Assembly (NCBI GenBank): GCA_020161395.1
Contig: JAIUOE010000002.1
Span: forward strand, 591,920-655,919
Reading direction: 5' to 3'
Origin: Bacteroidota bacterium
GTDB lineage: Bacteria; Bacteroidota; Ignavibacteria; Ignavibacteriales; Ignavibacteriaceae
Length of the DNA: 64,000 bases
Positions 18,625 to 26,805 of this stretch are shown here, one piece after another; the stretch's first letter is position 1; the number at the start of each line of letters is the position of its first letter. The notes under the pieces were generated by a model. That model was given only the letters and a program-made list of their open reading frames with translations. It did not search any database and had not been told where the DNA came from. The position numbers and the translations under genes were made by a program.

Positions 18625-19548
18625 TCAGATTTTTTCAGCCGCTCTGAGTTTTCCGCTTCTTGCTCTTCTGTTTGCTTCCACTTCGGCAGCAGAAGGAGAA
18701 ACGGGCTTTTTAGTCAAAATCTTCAAAGAGGGTTTTTTGTTGCAGATGCAAACCGGAAAGTTCGGTGGACATATACAACCCTTTTCCTCCTCTTTAAAAA
18801 ATTCCTTAACAATTCTGTCCTCAAGAGAGTGATAGGTAAGTATCACGATTCTCCCGCCCGGTTTCAGAAGTGTAATCGATTCCTTCAAAAATTCTTTTAA
18901 GGAATCAAGCTCCCCGTTCACCTCAATACGAAGAGCTTGAAACACTCTGGACAATCTTTTAAACAAAAACCTTTGAGGTGTAACAGTTTCCAACAGTTTT
19001 GCGAGATCGGTTGTGGTTTTAAAAGGCTTAATTTGTCGCTGTTTAACGATCAGTTTTGCCAGAAATCCACTTTGTATCTCTTCGCCATATTCCCTGAAGA
19101 TCCTTGCGAGTTCTTCCGGTTCGGCATTATTTACAATCGCAGAGGCAGGTTTTCCCTCTGACTTGCTCATCCTCAAATCGAGTGGTGCTGTAACTCTGTA
19201 GGAAAATCCCTCGTCACTTTCGTCGAGCTGGTAGGAAGATACACCAAGATCTGCAAAAATCCCGGAAAACTGATCGACCTGCTCCAGCCTGGCAGCTATC
19301 CCAATTTTAGTAAAATTAAAATTGTAAAGCCTGACCCGGCTGTCAGTAGAAAACTCTTCCAAAGATTTATTGAAGACTGTTTGATCGAGATCTGTTCCAA
19401 TTAATATGGCATTCGGGTTCAGTTTCTCAAGAAACCTTTTCGTATGCCCGCCGAAACCGAATGTCCCGTCGAAATATGCTCCGTCTTTGTCTGTTATTAA
19501 ATATTCTACAGACTCTTTGAGGAGTACAGGACTATGAAACTTGTCCAT
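18625..19548 (-). CDS. rsmH: 16S rRNA m4C1402 methyltransferase RsmH (MraW)
   Basis: SAM-dependent N4-methyltransferase of 307 aa that modifies C1402 in the decoding centre of 16S rRNA. Motifs: HSPVLLKESVEYL (5-17), the SAM loop DGTFGFGGHTKRFLE (28-42), GIFADLGVSSYQLD, GFSYR and LDLRMS, ALRIEVNGEL, and TYHSLEDRIVKEFF. The extra Cys cluster CICPPNFPVCICNKKP (about 257-272) is common in the family. It overlaps mraZ by 17 nt. Confidence 0.97.
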   Translation of the reverse strand: MDKFHSPVLLKESVEYLITDKDGAYFDGTFGFGGHTKRFLEKLNPNAILIGTDLDQTVFNKSLEEFSTDSRVRLYNFNFTKIGIAARLEQVDQFSGIFADLGVSSYQLDESDEGFSYRVTAPLDLRMSKSEGKPASAIVNNAEPEELARIFREYGEEIQSGFLAKLIVKQRQIKPFKTTTDLAKLLETVTPQRFLFKRLSRVFQALRIEVNGELDSLKEFLKESITLLKPGGRIVILTYHSLEDRIVKEFFKEEEKGCICPPNFPVCICNKKPSLKILTKKPVSPSAAEVEANRRARSGKLRAAEKI

Positions 19549-19999
19549 TTATTTGCATCACATTTTCGGCAATGTTTTCAAAGCTGTCCACAGAAGCTCT
19601 TTCATATTGCTCGTAGATCGCAGGATTCCAGAACTCGATTCTGTTCAACGAACCCAATACCAGCACTTCCTTCTCAATTTTGGAATATTCGAGGAGATGC
19701 GGCGGGATAATTACTCTCGACTGACCGTCCATCGTCTGCTCTTCAGCGCTGTGAAGAAAGATTCGAATGAATCGTGCATGACTTTTGTTGTACTGGTTCA
19801 ACTTTGAGAGATTATCCTCGATCTTTGCAAATAAATCTTTAGGATACAGATCGATACAATGACCTACCTCATCCAGACCCACACCTTTGGTTAGTACCAG
19901 GGTGTTCTCAGCAGCCGGACTGATAAACTTCTTCAGCTTCGAAGGAATACTGATTCGGTTTTTGGAATCTAGAGTATGTAAAAAGTGTCCTTTGAACAC
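19532..19999 (-). CDS. mraZ: Transcriptional regulator MraZ
   Basis: AbrB-fold DNA-binding protein (155 aa), first gene and autoregulator of the dcw operon. Two swapped-hairpin repeats are visible: FLHTLDSKNRISIPSKLKK (6-24) and EEQTMDGQSRVIIPPHLLEY (about 88-107), each with the family D-x-K/Q-x-R-hydrophobic signature. The start is a GTG at 19999 with AAAGGA upstream. MraZ is known to bind direct TGGGN repeats spaced 10 bp apart, and such repeats lie 46 bp upstream, which strongly supports autoregulation. Confidence 0.96.
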   Translation of the reverse strand: MFKGHFLHTLDSKNRISIPSKLKKFISPAAENTLVLTKGVGLDEVGHCIDLYPKDLFAKIEDNLSKLNQYNKSHARFIRIFLHSAEEQTMDGQSRVIIPPHLLEYSKIEKEVLVLGSLNRIEFWNPAIYEQYERASVDSFENIAENVMQINGQVS

Positions 20000-20045
20000 T
20001 CAGGCGGTCCTTTTGTTTGTTTTTGGTTTGTTTTGTGGGCAGTTT

Positions 20046-20070
20046 ACCCACTTTTCCACACTTCACCCCA
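20046..20070 (-). promoter_or_regulatory. MraZ operator: three direct repeats at 10 bp spacing
   Basis: On the minus strand the sequence reads TGGGG-N5-TGTGG-N5-TGGGT, three repeats exactly one helical turn apart, just downstream of a candidate promoter and upstream of mraZ. This is the arrangement known for MraZ boxes (TGGGN repeats with 5 bp spacers). The middle repeat deviates at one base. Confidence 0.75.
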
Positions 20071-20071
20071 A

Positions 20072-20100
20072 AACTTACTTATTTTTTCGCAAATAGTCAA
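20072..20100 (-). promoter_or_regulatory. Candidate dcw operon promoter
   Basis: Minus strand TTGACT, 17 bp spacer, TAAGTT, ending 1 bp before the first MraZ repeat. The -35 element is good and the -10 element poor by the sigma70 rule; it also partly fits the Bacteroidota -7 box TAnnTTTG. Placement immediately upstream of the operator is the main support. Confidence 0.4.
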
Positions 20101-20216
20101 GTAAATTTTAAATTATTTTAAAATAATTTTACAGACGAAACTTTTAATTGTACTCAGGATAATGATTTACGGGTTTTATCGAAGAACTTGTGGAGTGGAC
20201 TGTTCTGATGTGGGGC

Positions 20217-20242
20217 AAATTCCCATGAAATCACGGGAATTT
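20217..20242 (-). terminator. Inverted repeat between rsmB and mraZ
   Basis: AAATTCCC and GGGAATTT form a perfect 8 bp stem with a 10 nt loop, 28 bp after the rsmB stop. No T tract follows, so intrinsic termination is uncertain. It separates rsmB from the dcw promoter region; the remainder of 20101-20216 is AT-rich with no other recognised signal. Confidence 0.4.
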
Positions 20243-20269
20243 CAATATTGGAGTCTAATAATGCTTTTT

Positions 20270-21475
20270 TTACTTCTTTTTGAGCTTTGCCATAAAGAAA
20301 CCGTCAAAACCTGTGTCTGCCGGTGAAATCGATTTTGACTCGATCAGTTCAAACTCATCTTTGCGGTTGGCAAGAAATTTCCTGATCTGGTGCTCATTTT
20401 CGGAAGGAAGGATGCTGCAGGTAACATACACGAGAGTGCCTCCCTTCTTCACCATTGTGGAATGGAGAGAAAGTATCTCCTCCTGCGTTTTTATCAGCTC
20501 TTCAATTCTCTCTTTTTTGAGTTTCCATTTGGCATCGGGGTTTCTTTTCAGAACACCAAGACCCGAACAGGGTACATCAAGCAAAACAAGATCAGCACTT
20601 TCAGAAAGCCTTTTGATTACTTTCGAACTGTCGATCAATCGTGTCTCAATTATTGAAACTCCGTTCCGCTTGGCTCTTTTCCTTAGCTCAAATAATTTTT
20701 TATCCTCTATATCTAGCGAAAGTATTTTCCCTTTGTTTTTCATTACTGCAGCCAGGTGAAGAGATTTGCCACCGGCTCCGGCACATGAATCGATCACTCT
20801 CATGCCCGGCTTTACTCCGGTGAAGTATGCCACCGTCTGAGATGATGCATCCTGAATCTCGAAAAACCCCTTTTTAAATTCATCCGTCAGAAAAATGTTT
20901 TTTCTGCTTTCGAGGATAAGCGCATCAGGGAAAGCGGGATTTTCCTTCACAGGTATATCCTGTTCGGCAAGTTTTTCAGTCAGATATCTCTTGTTTGTCC
21001 TGAGTGAATTGACCCTGATTATCACCTCCGCCTGTTTGTTCAGGGCAATCAGCTCCTTTTCCCACCGTGCTCCCAGTTCCTGCTCCCCAAGTGCATCAAG
21101 CCAGTCAGGGACAGATTCCCTGATTTTTCTAATCTGTTTCCCCTCTTCGAACCGTTGAAGCAGTTTTTCCTTTTTCAGCCCGGTCCCGTCGAGCATTACC
21201 TCATCGATCTGGTGATTCAGGAAAAGCCAGGCAATCACGATTTTTCTTAATTGCTCCTCATTTTCTGTCCCTGTGGATGCTGCGTAAGCAATCAGTCTGA
21301 GATGCCTGATTATTTCATATGACGATTCTGCGATAAACTTCCTGTCTCTGCCGCCCCACTTTGGATTGGTTTTAAGTACATAATAGATAACAGAATCACT
21401 GTATCTGTTCTCAAGAATGGTCATGGTCGTGATCTTAATTACAGCTTCAACAAGGTTTTTATGGATTTTTTTCAT
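20270..21475 (-). CDS. rsmB: 16S rRNA m5C methyltransferase (RsmB/Sun family)
   Basis: A 401 aa protein with an N-terminal NusB-like helical region (about 1-140) and a C-terminal Rossmann methyltransferase of the NOL1/NOP2/Sun family. SAM loop VIDSCAGAGGKSLHLA (about 226-241); two catalytic cysteines in DVPCSGLGVLKRNPD (motif IV) and TCSILPSENE (motif VI). The NusB-like fusion points to RsmB (C967 of 16S rRNA) rather than RsmF. It lies upstream of the dcw operon on the same strand, separated by a 270 bp regulatory gap. Confidence 0.92.
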   Translation of the reverse strand: MKKIHKNLVEAVIKITTMTILENRYSDSVIYYVLKTNPKWGGRDRKFIAESSYEIIRHLRLIAYAASTGTENEEQLRKIVIAWLFLNHQIDEVMLDGTGLKKEKLLQRFEEGKQIRKIRESVPDWLDALGEQELGARWEKELIALNKQAEVIIRVNSLRTNKRYLTEKLAEQDIPVKENPAFPDALILESRKNIFLTDEFKKGFFEIQDASSQTVAYFTGVKPGMRVIDSCAGAGGKSLHLAAVMKNKGKILSLDIEDKKLFELRKRAKRNGVSIIETRLIDSSKVIKRLSESADLVLLDVPCSGLGVLKRNPDAKWKLKKERIEELIKTQEEILSLHSTMVKKGGTLVYVTCSILPSENEHQIRKFLANRKDEFELIESKSISPADTGFDGFFMAKLKKK

Positions 21476-21533
21476 CTGGTGGGACTGTCCGGCTCCGGAT
21501 TGATTCTAAAAAAGAGTGAGAAATAAAGTAAAT

Positions 21534-21562
21534 TTGACATGACTAATTTAACAGATTAACAA
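21534..21562 (+). promoter_or_regulatory. Candidate promoter for the 55 aa gene and M15 peptidase
   Basis: TTGACA (perfect -35), 17 bp spacer, TAACAA (3 of 6 matches), 14 bp before the small gene's ATG. It lies in the divergent gap between rsmB and the small gene. The motif match is moderate and the position sensible. Confidence 0.4.
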
Positions 21563-21576
21563 CAAGTAACCGAATT

Positions 21577-21744
21577 ATGAAAAAACCCGGAACGATTTTA
21601 GGATTAACTCTGACTCTTGGCATTCTGCTTGCCATGTTTCTTACGAAGATTGTAGTTGATGCTTTAGTAACAGGAGTAATTGTCATTGGACTGGCACTTC
21701 TGATCGGCATCTTTTTGGAATATTTTAAGTTTATGAGGAAGTGA
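21577..21744 (+). CDS. Small membrane protein of 55 aa (unknown)
   Basis: I translated this frame directly: it begins MKKPGTILGLTLTLGILLA and ends EYFKFMRK. Two hydrophobic segments (about 6-21 and 25-47) are separated by a short polar turn (TKIVVD), so it is a likely hairpin membrane protein with both ends inside. Its TGA overlaps the ATG of the M15 peptidase by one base (TGATG), and its GAGGA near the end doubles as the ribosome site for that gene, so the two are probably translated together. No family is recognised. The ribosome site of its own start is weak. Confidence 0.65.
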   Translation: MKKPGTILGLTLTLGILLAMFLTKIVVDALVTGVIVIGLALLIGIFLEYFKFMRK

Positions 21745-22427
21745 TGGCATACTATCCCCTTTTCCTGCTGTCAGTATTTTTGCTTTCTATCACGATTTCA
21801 CAGCAGCCGACAGTCGCAGTTGCGCAACCGGGCAAAGTTAAAACTCAGGCTGTAGATACCTCAGAGGTGTTCCTAAAGTCTGAACTGGAATCGATGGTAA
21901 AACTGAAACTTATCTCCAGCAAGCAGAAGGATAAGCTCTTCGATATCCTGAAAGCGGTGGAAGTTGATTATCTCGACACAAACAATGAGCGAAAAAAAGG
22001 ATGGTTGATTACCCACAAAGATGTAGCTCATACAATTACAAAAATATTCAAAACATTAGCCGATTCAGGATTTGTAATTGAAAGAATCGAGCCAATGAGT
22101 AAATACAAATGGTCAGACAGCAGCTCTATGGCACACAACAATACCTCCTGTTTTAATTACCGGCTTGTATCAGGAACCCGGAGCATCAGCAAACATGCGA
22201 ATGGACTCGCCATAGATATAAATCCTTTCTGGAACCCCTTTGTTTCCGGAAAATACATTTCGCCGAAAGGTGCCAGGTATGATATAAAGAGACCCGGCAC
22301 CATCCATAAAAAGGCATTTATCTATAAAATATTTAAGGAAAACGGCTGGACCTGGGGTGGAGAATGGATCCCCTACCAGGACTATCAGCACTTCTTTTAT
22401 GACAAAATAAAAGTAAAAAGTTTTTAA
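21744..22427 (+). CDS. Exported M15-type peptidase (D-Ala-D-Ala carboxypeptidase-like)
   Basis: A 227 aa protein with a signal peptide (MAYYPLFLLSVFLLSITIS) and a LAS-type metallopeptidase domain. Zinc ligands are apparent in SKHANGLAIDINPFWNP (His and Asp of the HxxxxxxD motif) and in YQDYQHFFY near the C-terminus; the preceding GWTWGGEW is also characteristic of the family. Such enzymes trim peptidoglycan stem peptides. A GTG one codon upstream (21741) is an alternative start. It is coupled to the 55 aa membrane protein by a 1 nt overlap, which suggests a joint role at the envelope. Confidence 0.88.
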   Translation: MAYYPLFLLSVFLLSITISQQPTVAVAQPGKVKTQAVDTSEVFLKSELESMVKLKLISSKQKDKLFDILKAVEVDYLDTNNERKKGWLITHKDVAHTITKIFKTLADSGFVIERIEPMSKYKWSDSSSMAHNNTSCFNYRLVSGTRSISKHANGLAIDINPFWNPFVSGKYISPKGARYDIKRPGTIHKKAFIYKIFKENGWTWGGEWIPYQDYQHFFYDKIKVKSF

Positions 22428-22533
22428 TTTTTTCTTAATGTATTACTTTTATCAAATTAGTTTAAGATTCAGTCAAAAAAGATAAATAAACTGTTTTTAA
22501 GAAAGTAACACTTTAAATATTTTTTTATAAATT

Positions 22534-23127
22534 CTATTTAATTTTTACTTTGACCGATACGGCACCTCTCAGGTCTCCGGGTTTGAAATTTACAGCTTTA
22601 TCATCGGGATATTTTTCAGATAAAATCTTTTTAATCCCTTCAGGTATCTGCTCCTCTGTGCCATGACAAACCACACACTCCTCCGAGAGTAAAATTGGTT
22701 TTACCAGATGAAGGGTTCTTTCACTACCATTCTTTTCCACTCTAAAGAGAACAGTGTCTTTATTGAAAGTGCTCCCTTTCATCATGTTTTCAAATTCCTT
22801 CAGCCACATCATCTCACCTGCATCCGGAATATTCCTGTCATTTCTGTTCAGGAAAGCCACTCTCCGGATATCAATTGATTTCTCCCGTGAAAATTTGTTT
22901 GTAAACTCCTGTGCCGTGTCTGAACAGACAGTCAATGCGGCTTCAGTACCGCCGCTTTTCATCTCTTTTACGAGGATACCTTTCAACTCTTTTAAATATG
23001 TATTGGCAGCGGATAAAGCCTCTTTTTTTGCCGCTTCGAGCGCTGCATCCTTCTTTGGTTCAACTTTTCTGATGCACCCCGTCAGCAATAAAGCTGTCAG
23101 AACTGTCAGCACAATCAGGTTACGCAT
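22534..23127 (-). CDS. Haem-binding lipoprotein, DUF3365/Tll0287-like
   Basis: A 197 aa protein with a lipoprotein signal (LLLTGC, Cys18), an amphipathic helical region, then a region that resembles the Tll0287-like (DUF3365) fold: the AALTVCSDTAQ and RRVAFLNRNDRN segments are typical, and a single c-type haem motif CVVCH is at 151-155. Such domains occur as periplasmic haem sensors or electron carriers. It follows the hydrogenase operon on the same strand but behind a strong terminator, so co-transcription is doubtful. A role as redox partner is possible but not shown. Confidence 0.8.
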   Translation of the reverse strand: MRNLIVLTVLTALLLTGCIRKVEPKKDAALEAAKKEALSAANTYLKELKGILVKEMKSGGTEAALTVCSDTAQEFTNKFSREKSIDIRRVAFLNRNDRNIPDAGEMMWLKEFENMMKGSTFNKDTVLFRVEKNGSERTLHLVKPILLSEECVVCHGTEEQIPEGIKKILSEKYPDDKAVNFKPGDLRGAVSVKVKIK

Positions 23128-23169
23128 AATTTCTCCGTTGTTATGGTAATTGGATGTTTAAAAATAAAA

Positions 23170-23202
23170 GAGGTTGCTTTTATTTTTCATAAAAACAACC
23201 TC
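23170..23202 (-). terminator. Rho-independent terminator of the hydrogenase operon
   Basis: Minus strand GAGGTTG and CAACCTC enclose a second complementary pair (TTTTAT/ATAAAA), giving a long hairpin followed by TTTTATTTTT. It starts 20 bp after the hydA stop. Confidence 0.8.
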
Positions 23203-23221
23203 AAAATAATTAATTAATCAG

Positions 23222-25099
23222 TTAAACGATGAATTTGCCGCGCTTTGTATAGTGAGTATGCAACAATTCATGCGATTTGTGACTGCAGGGACCCTCCGGA
23301 ATAAACCTGGCATAGAACTCTGCCACATGAGTATTCTCGTGAGATTTCCTTATCGGGAGCTCTTCCTCTTCCTGATAGATTGCCTTGGCTCTTGCCTTAC
23401 GAATCTTCTCATTGGTAGGTACGGGCATTCCACCACCACCAAGACAGCCACCGGGACATGCCATGATTTCGATGAAATGTACATCGTAAAGTTCTCCGGC
23501 TTTCAGCATTTCCATCACCTTCTTGGCATTGGCAGTACCGTGTGCAACGAGGAATTTAAGCTCTACACCTTCAAGGAATGCCCAATCTGGCACACAGCCT
23601 TCAAGCACTACAGATGATTGCTTGATGCCTTCAAAGCCTCTGACGGCTTCTATACGAAGCTTGTCAAACGGTACTTCTCTGCCGGTAATGAGTTCGTAGG
23701 CGGTACGAAGTGCAGCTTCCATAACTCCACCGGTGGCACCGAAGATGAGTCCCGCTCCCGACCCGATTCCGAACGGATCATCGAATTCAGATTTGGGAAG
23801 TGAAGGAACCATCATTCCTGCTTCCTTTATCATCTTCGCCATTTCACGGGCTGTGAGACCATAATCCACATCCTTGTAACCTGATGCATTCATCTCGGGA
23901 CGGTTGCATTCAAACTTCTTTGCGGAGCATGGCATTAAGGCAACACTTACCACATCTGCAGGATCCACACCGGCTTGCTCGGCATAAAATGTTTTGATGA
24001 TGGCACCAAACATTTGCTGAGGTGATTTTGCCGAGGAAAGGTGATCGAGATATTCAGGATAGAAATGCTCGATATACTTTACCCAGCCGGGAGAACATGA
24101 AGTGAACTGAGGCAGTTTGACATCGGTGTCTCCGTCAACAATGGCTTTTTTAAGTCTGGTGAGGAGCTCTGTTCCCTCTTCCATGATCGTTAAATCGGCT
24201 GTAAAGTTGGTATCGAACACCTTGTCGAATCCTACCCGCTTCAATGCTGTATTCAACTGCTTCGTTACCGAAGTGCCGGGTTCCAATCCGAATTCTTCAC
24301 CGATTGCAGCACGGGGGGAAGGAGCAGTCTGAATAACCACATGTTTTGTCGGATCCTCAATCGCTCTGAATATTTCATCTGATGGATCATTTGCATATAA
24401 TGCTCCGGTTGGACATCTGTTGATGCACTGCCCGCAGTTTATACAAACAACATCGGCAAGCGGTTTTTCCATAAAAGTGGAAATGTGTGTGTGTGGACCT
24501 CTTCCAATAACATCGAGTGTACCCACCTCCTGTAAATCGATACAGGTTCTTACACATCGGCGACAGTTCACACATTTGTCCATATCCCTGACAACGGAAA
24601 ATGATGATCTGTCGACATCAAACTTGCTGACTGTTTCATGTCCAAAGGTGAAGCTGTCAACGCCCATTTCTTTGGCAAGAGTCTGGAGTTCGCAGTTGCC
24701 ATTCTTTATACAGGCGTAGCATTCACCCACATGCTCACTGAGAAGCAATTCCATAATGTGTTTTCTTGCTTTTCTGACAGCAATGGTTGATGTTTTAACT
24801 TTAAGGGGAGCAGTAATAGGGTATGAACACGATGCCTGCAAAGTCCTCATTCCCTCAACATCCACCAGACACAAACGGCAGTGACCACCGATTCCGAGAT
24901 CATCATGATTACACAAGGTCGGGATATGAATGTCAGCCATTTGACATGCTTCGAGAATTGTCGTCCCAAATGGAACATTCATCGTCTTGCTGTTTATTTG
25001 AACCGTTACGGTGCCACCAATGGTCTCGGTATTTTCCGGTGCCTTCGGAACAAAGGTCTTGTGACTCATCGGAGCACGGGATGTCTTTAAATGTTTCAT
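23222..25099 (-). CDS. hydA: [FeFe] hydrogenase catalytic subunit (HydA/HndD type)
   Basis: A 625 aa multidomain hydrogenase. In order: [2Fe-2S] domain (Cys63, 74, 77, 91); His-ligated [4Fe-4S] site (His123, Cys127, 130, 136); two-cluster ferredoxin domain (Cys176-186 and 219-229); and the H-cluster domain with L1 TSCSPGW (333-339), L2 MPCSAKKFE (389-397) and L3 EIMACPGGC (544-552). A short Cys/His-rich tail follows. This is the catalytic subunit of a multimeric NAD(P)-linked, usually electron-bifurcating hydrogenase that couples H2 to NADH and ferredoxin. ATG 25099 has GGAG repeats upstream and overlaps the hydB stop by 4 nt; the frame extends upstream but lies within hydB. L1 has Ser where many enzymes have a second Cys; I recall this variant from HndD-type proteins. 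Confidence 0.95.
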   Translation of the reverse strand: MKHLKTSRAPMSHKTFVPKAPENTETIGGTVTVQINSKTMNVPFGTTILEACQMADIHIPTLCNHDDLGIGGHCRLCLVDVEGMRTLQASCSYPITAPLKVKTSTIAVRKARKHIMELLLSEHVGECYACIKNGNCELQTLAKEMGVDSFTFGHETVSKFDVDRSSFSVVRDMDKCVNCRRCVRTCIDLQEVGTLDVIGRGPHTHISTFMEKPLADVVCINCGQCINRCPTGALYANDPSDEIFRAIEDPTKHVVIQTAPSPRAAIGEEFGLEPGTSVTKQLNTALKRVGFDKVFDTNFTADLTIMEEGTELLTRLKKAIVDGDTDVKLPQFTSCSPGWVKYIEHFYPEYLDHLSSAKSPQQMFGAIIKTFYAEQAGVDPADVVSVALMPCSAKKFECNRPEMNASGYKDVDYGLTAREMAKMIKEAGMMVPSLPKSEFDDPFGIGSGAGLIFGATGGVMEAALRTAYELITGREVPFDKLRIEAVRGFEGIKQSSVVLEGCVPDWAFLEGVELKFLVAHGTANAKKVMEMLKAGELYDVHFIEIMACPGGCLGGGGMPVPTNEKIRKARAKAIYQEEEELPIRKSHENTHVAEFYARFIPEGPCSHKSHELLHTHYTKRGKFIV

Positions 25100-26307
25100 T
25101 GGTAAACTCCTTCTCCTTTGGAATGAAATATCTCGTCTTTGAAGTCTTCCAGAATTGACAAAAACGGGTTGGGACTGCTTTGCCCCAATCCACATTTTGA
25201 CGCAACTCTCATCGTCTGGCCGAGTTCCTTCAGGTTGTTAATGTGGGCGAATGTATAATCGTTTTTCTCTATCATCTCCACACCTTCCAGGAGTTTCTGG
25301 TTGCCCAGTCTGCAGGGAGTACACTGCCCGCATGACTCTTCCACAAAAAATTCCATGAAATTTTTCAATACATGCAACATGTCACGGCTTTCATTAAAGA
25401 TCATGATTGATCCGCCTGTGGCAACATCTTCGTAGGAAAGTTTTCTGTCAAATTTTGATTTGGGTATGCAAATGCCCGATGCTCCGCCAACCTGCACAGC
25501 CTTTGTGTTCTTTGCACCGACTTTTTCAAGCAGCTCATTTATGCTGATTCCCCAGTTGAGTTCGTAAACTCCGGGTTTGTCGCAGTCGCCTGAAACTGAA
25601 AAAAGTTTGGAGCCTGAAGATGCCGAAGTACCAAGCTGAGCATACTTTTCACCACCCTGGAGCACGATATGTGGCACAGCAGCGAGAGTCTCTACATTGT
25701 TAACAGTCGTGGGAGCACCGCAAAAACCTGTATTTACCGGATATGGAGGGCGGTTTCTCGGTTCACCTCTCTGACCTTCGAGTGACTCAATCAAAGCGGT
25801 TTCCTCACCGCAAACATATGCTCCTGCTCCCATCACAATTGCGATATCGAAGTTAAAACCTTCTTTTCCGAGAATATTTTCTCCAAGCAGATTGTTCTCA
25901 CGCATCTCAGCGAGGCAGTCTTCCAGGAACTGTTTCATGTAGATGTATTCACCTCTAAGATAAATATATCCCTGAACCGCTCCCACAGTGTATCCTCCGA
26001 TTACCATTCCGTCGAGGATCAGGAAAGGAGAATTCATAAGGAGCACACGGTCTTTGAATGTACCCGGTTCTCCTTCATCAGCATTGCAAACGATGAATTT
26101 ATCTTCGCCCTTTGCGGCTGCCACAAGCATCCATTTGGTCGAAGTCGGGAATCCGGCTCCGCCTCTTCCCTTTAGTTTGGAGGTTTTAAGCTCAAAAAGA
26201 ATATCTTCCCGGCTCATTTCGAGGGCTCTTTTTACTCCTGATCCGGCAATGTAATCCGAAAAAAGAAGACTGGAAGTATGTATTGTATTTACTATGTCGT
26301 TATGCAT
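25096..26307 (-). CDS. hydB: Hydrogenase NADH/FMN subunit (HydB, NuoF-like, short form)
   Basis: A 403 aa flavoprotein subunit that exchanges electrons with NAD(H). FMN/NADH-binding loops: GRGGAGFPTSTKW (47-59) and GAGAYVCGEETALIESLEG (from about 156). A [4Fe-4S] site is formed by Cys326, 329, 332 (ESCGQCTPCRLG) and Cys372. Compared with the usual roughly 600 aa HydB of bifurcating hydrogenases it lacks both the N-terminal [2Fe-2S] thioredoxin-like domain and the C-terminal ferredoxin domain, so it is NuoF-sized or smaller. It is coupled to hydA by ATGA and lies 13 bp behind hydC. Confidence 0.92.
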   Translation of the reverse strand: MHNDIVNTIHTSSLLFSDYIAGSGVKRALEMSREDILFELKTSKLKGRGGAGFPTSTKWMLVAAAKGEDKFIVCNADEGEPGTFKDRVLLMNSPFLILDGMVIGGYTVGAVQGYIYLRGEYIYMKQFLEDCLAEMRENNLLGENILGKEGFNFDIAIVMGAGAYVCGEETALIESLEGQRGEPRNRPPYPVNTGFCGAPTTVNNVETLAAVPHIVLQGGEKYAQLGTSASSGSKLFSVSGDCDKPGVYELNWGISINELLEKVGAKNTKAVQVGGASGICIPKSKFDRKLSYEDVATGGSIMIFNESRDMLHVLKNFMEFFVEESCGQCTPCRLGNQKLLEGVEMIEKNDYTFAHINNLKELGQTMRVASKCGLGQSSPNPFLSILEDFKDEIFHSKGEGVYQ

Positions 26308-26320
26308 TTTATCATCCTCC

Positions 26321-26794
26321 TCACTTGATCTCTCTTAAAATGGCACATGCTTTTTCAGGATCAAGTTTAGTGTAAACCCTGTCGTTTACAGTCATGGCAG
26401 GTCCTTGATCACACATACCAAGGCAATTGGTAAATTCGAGTGTGATTTTCTGGTCTTTACTGGTCTCACCAAACTTCAATCCGAGCTCTCTTTCGATCGC
26501 TTTCTCGATGTTGCATTTGCCTGCCATGTCGCAAATAATAGTGCGGCACAACCGTACAATGTTTCTGCCTTTTGGTTTGCAATTGAAAAATGAGTAGAAG
26601 GAAACCACGCCAAATACTTCCACGGGATGGATATCCAGCACCCGTGCCACCTCCTGCTGAGCAAAATCGGGGATGTAATTATACCTGTTCTGGATGTAAT
26701 TGAGGAGTGGCATTAGAGCAGTGCGATGAAATTCATACTGCTTTGCGAAATCCTCAATTTCCTGAGTTAAACTGTTTTTTTCTAATTCTAACAT
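26321..26794 (-). CDS. hydC: Hydrogenase [2Fe-2S] subunit (HydC, NuoE-like)
   Basis: A 157 aa thioredoxin-fold [2Fe-2S] protein of the NuoE family. It has an N-terminal helical bundle (1-75) and then cluster ligands in the pattern C-x4-C (Cys83, Cys88) and C-x3-C (Cys124, Cys128). It forms the small subunit of trimeric HydABC hydrogenases. It is the first of the three structural genes; the standalone receiver gene ends 11 bp after the point where transcription enters this region. Confidence 0.93.
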   Translation of the reverse strand: MLELEKNSLTQEIEDFAKQYEFHRTALMPLLNYIQNRYNYIPDFAQQEVARVLDIHPVEVFGVVSFYSFFNCKPKGRNIVRLCRTIICDMAGKCNIEKAIERELGLKFGETSKDQKITLEFTNCLGMCDQGPAMTVNDRVYTKLDPEKACAILREIK

Positions 26795-26805
26795 CTCTTT
26801 ACCTC

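Noticed and set aside
23222..25099. Inactive hydrogenase because L1 reads TSCSPGW
   Set aside because: All other H-cluster and accessory cluster ligands are present, and I recall the same variant in multimeric HndD-type enzymes, so loss of function is not supported.
25100..25195. Longer N-terminus of hydA (start at 25195)
   Set aside because: These codons lie inside hydB, the residues are not protein-like for the family, and ATG 25099 has a strong ribosome site and an ATGA junction.
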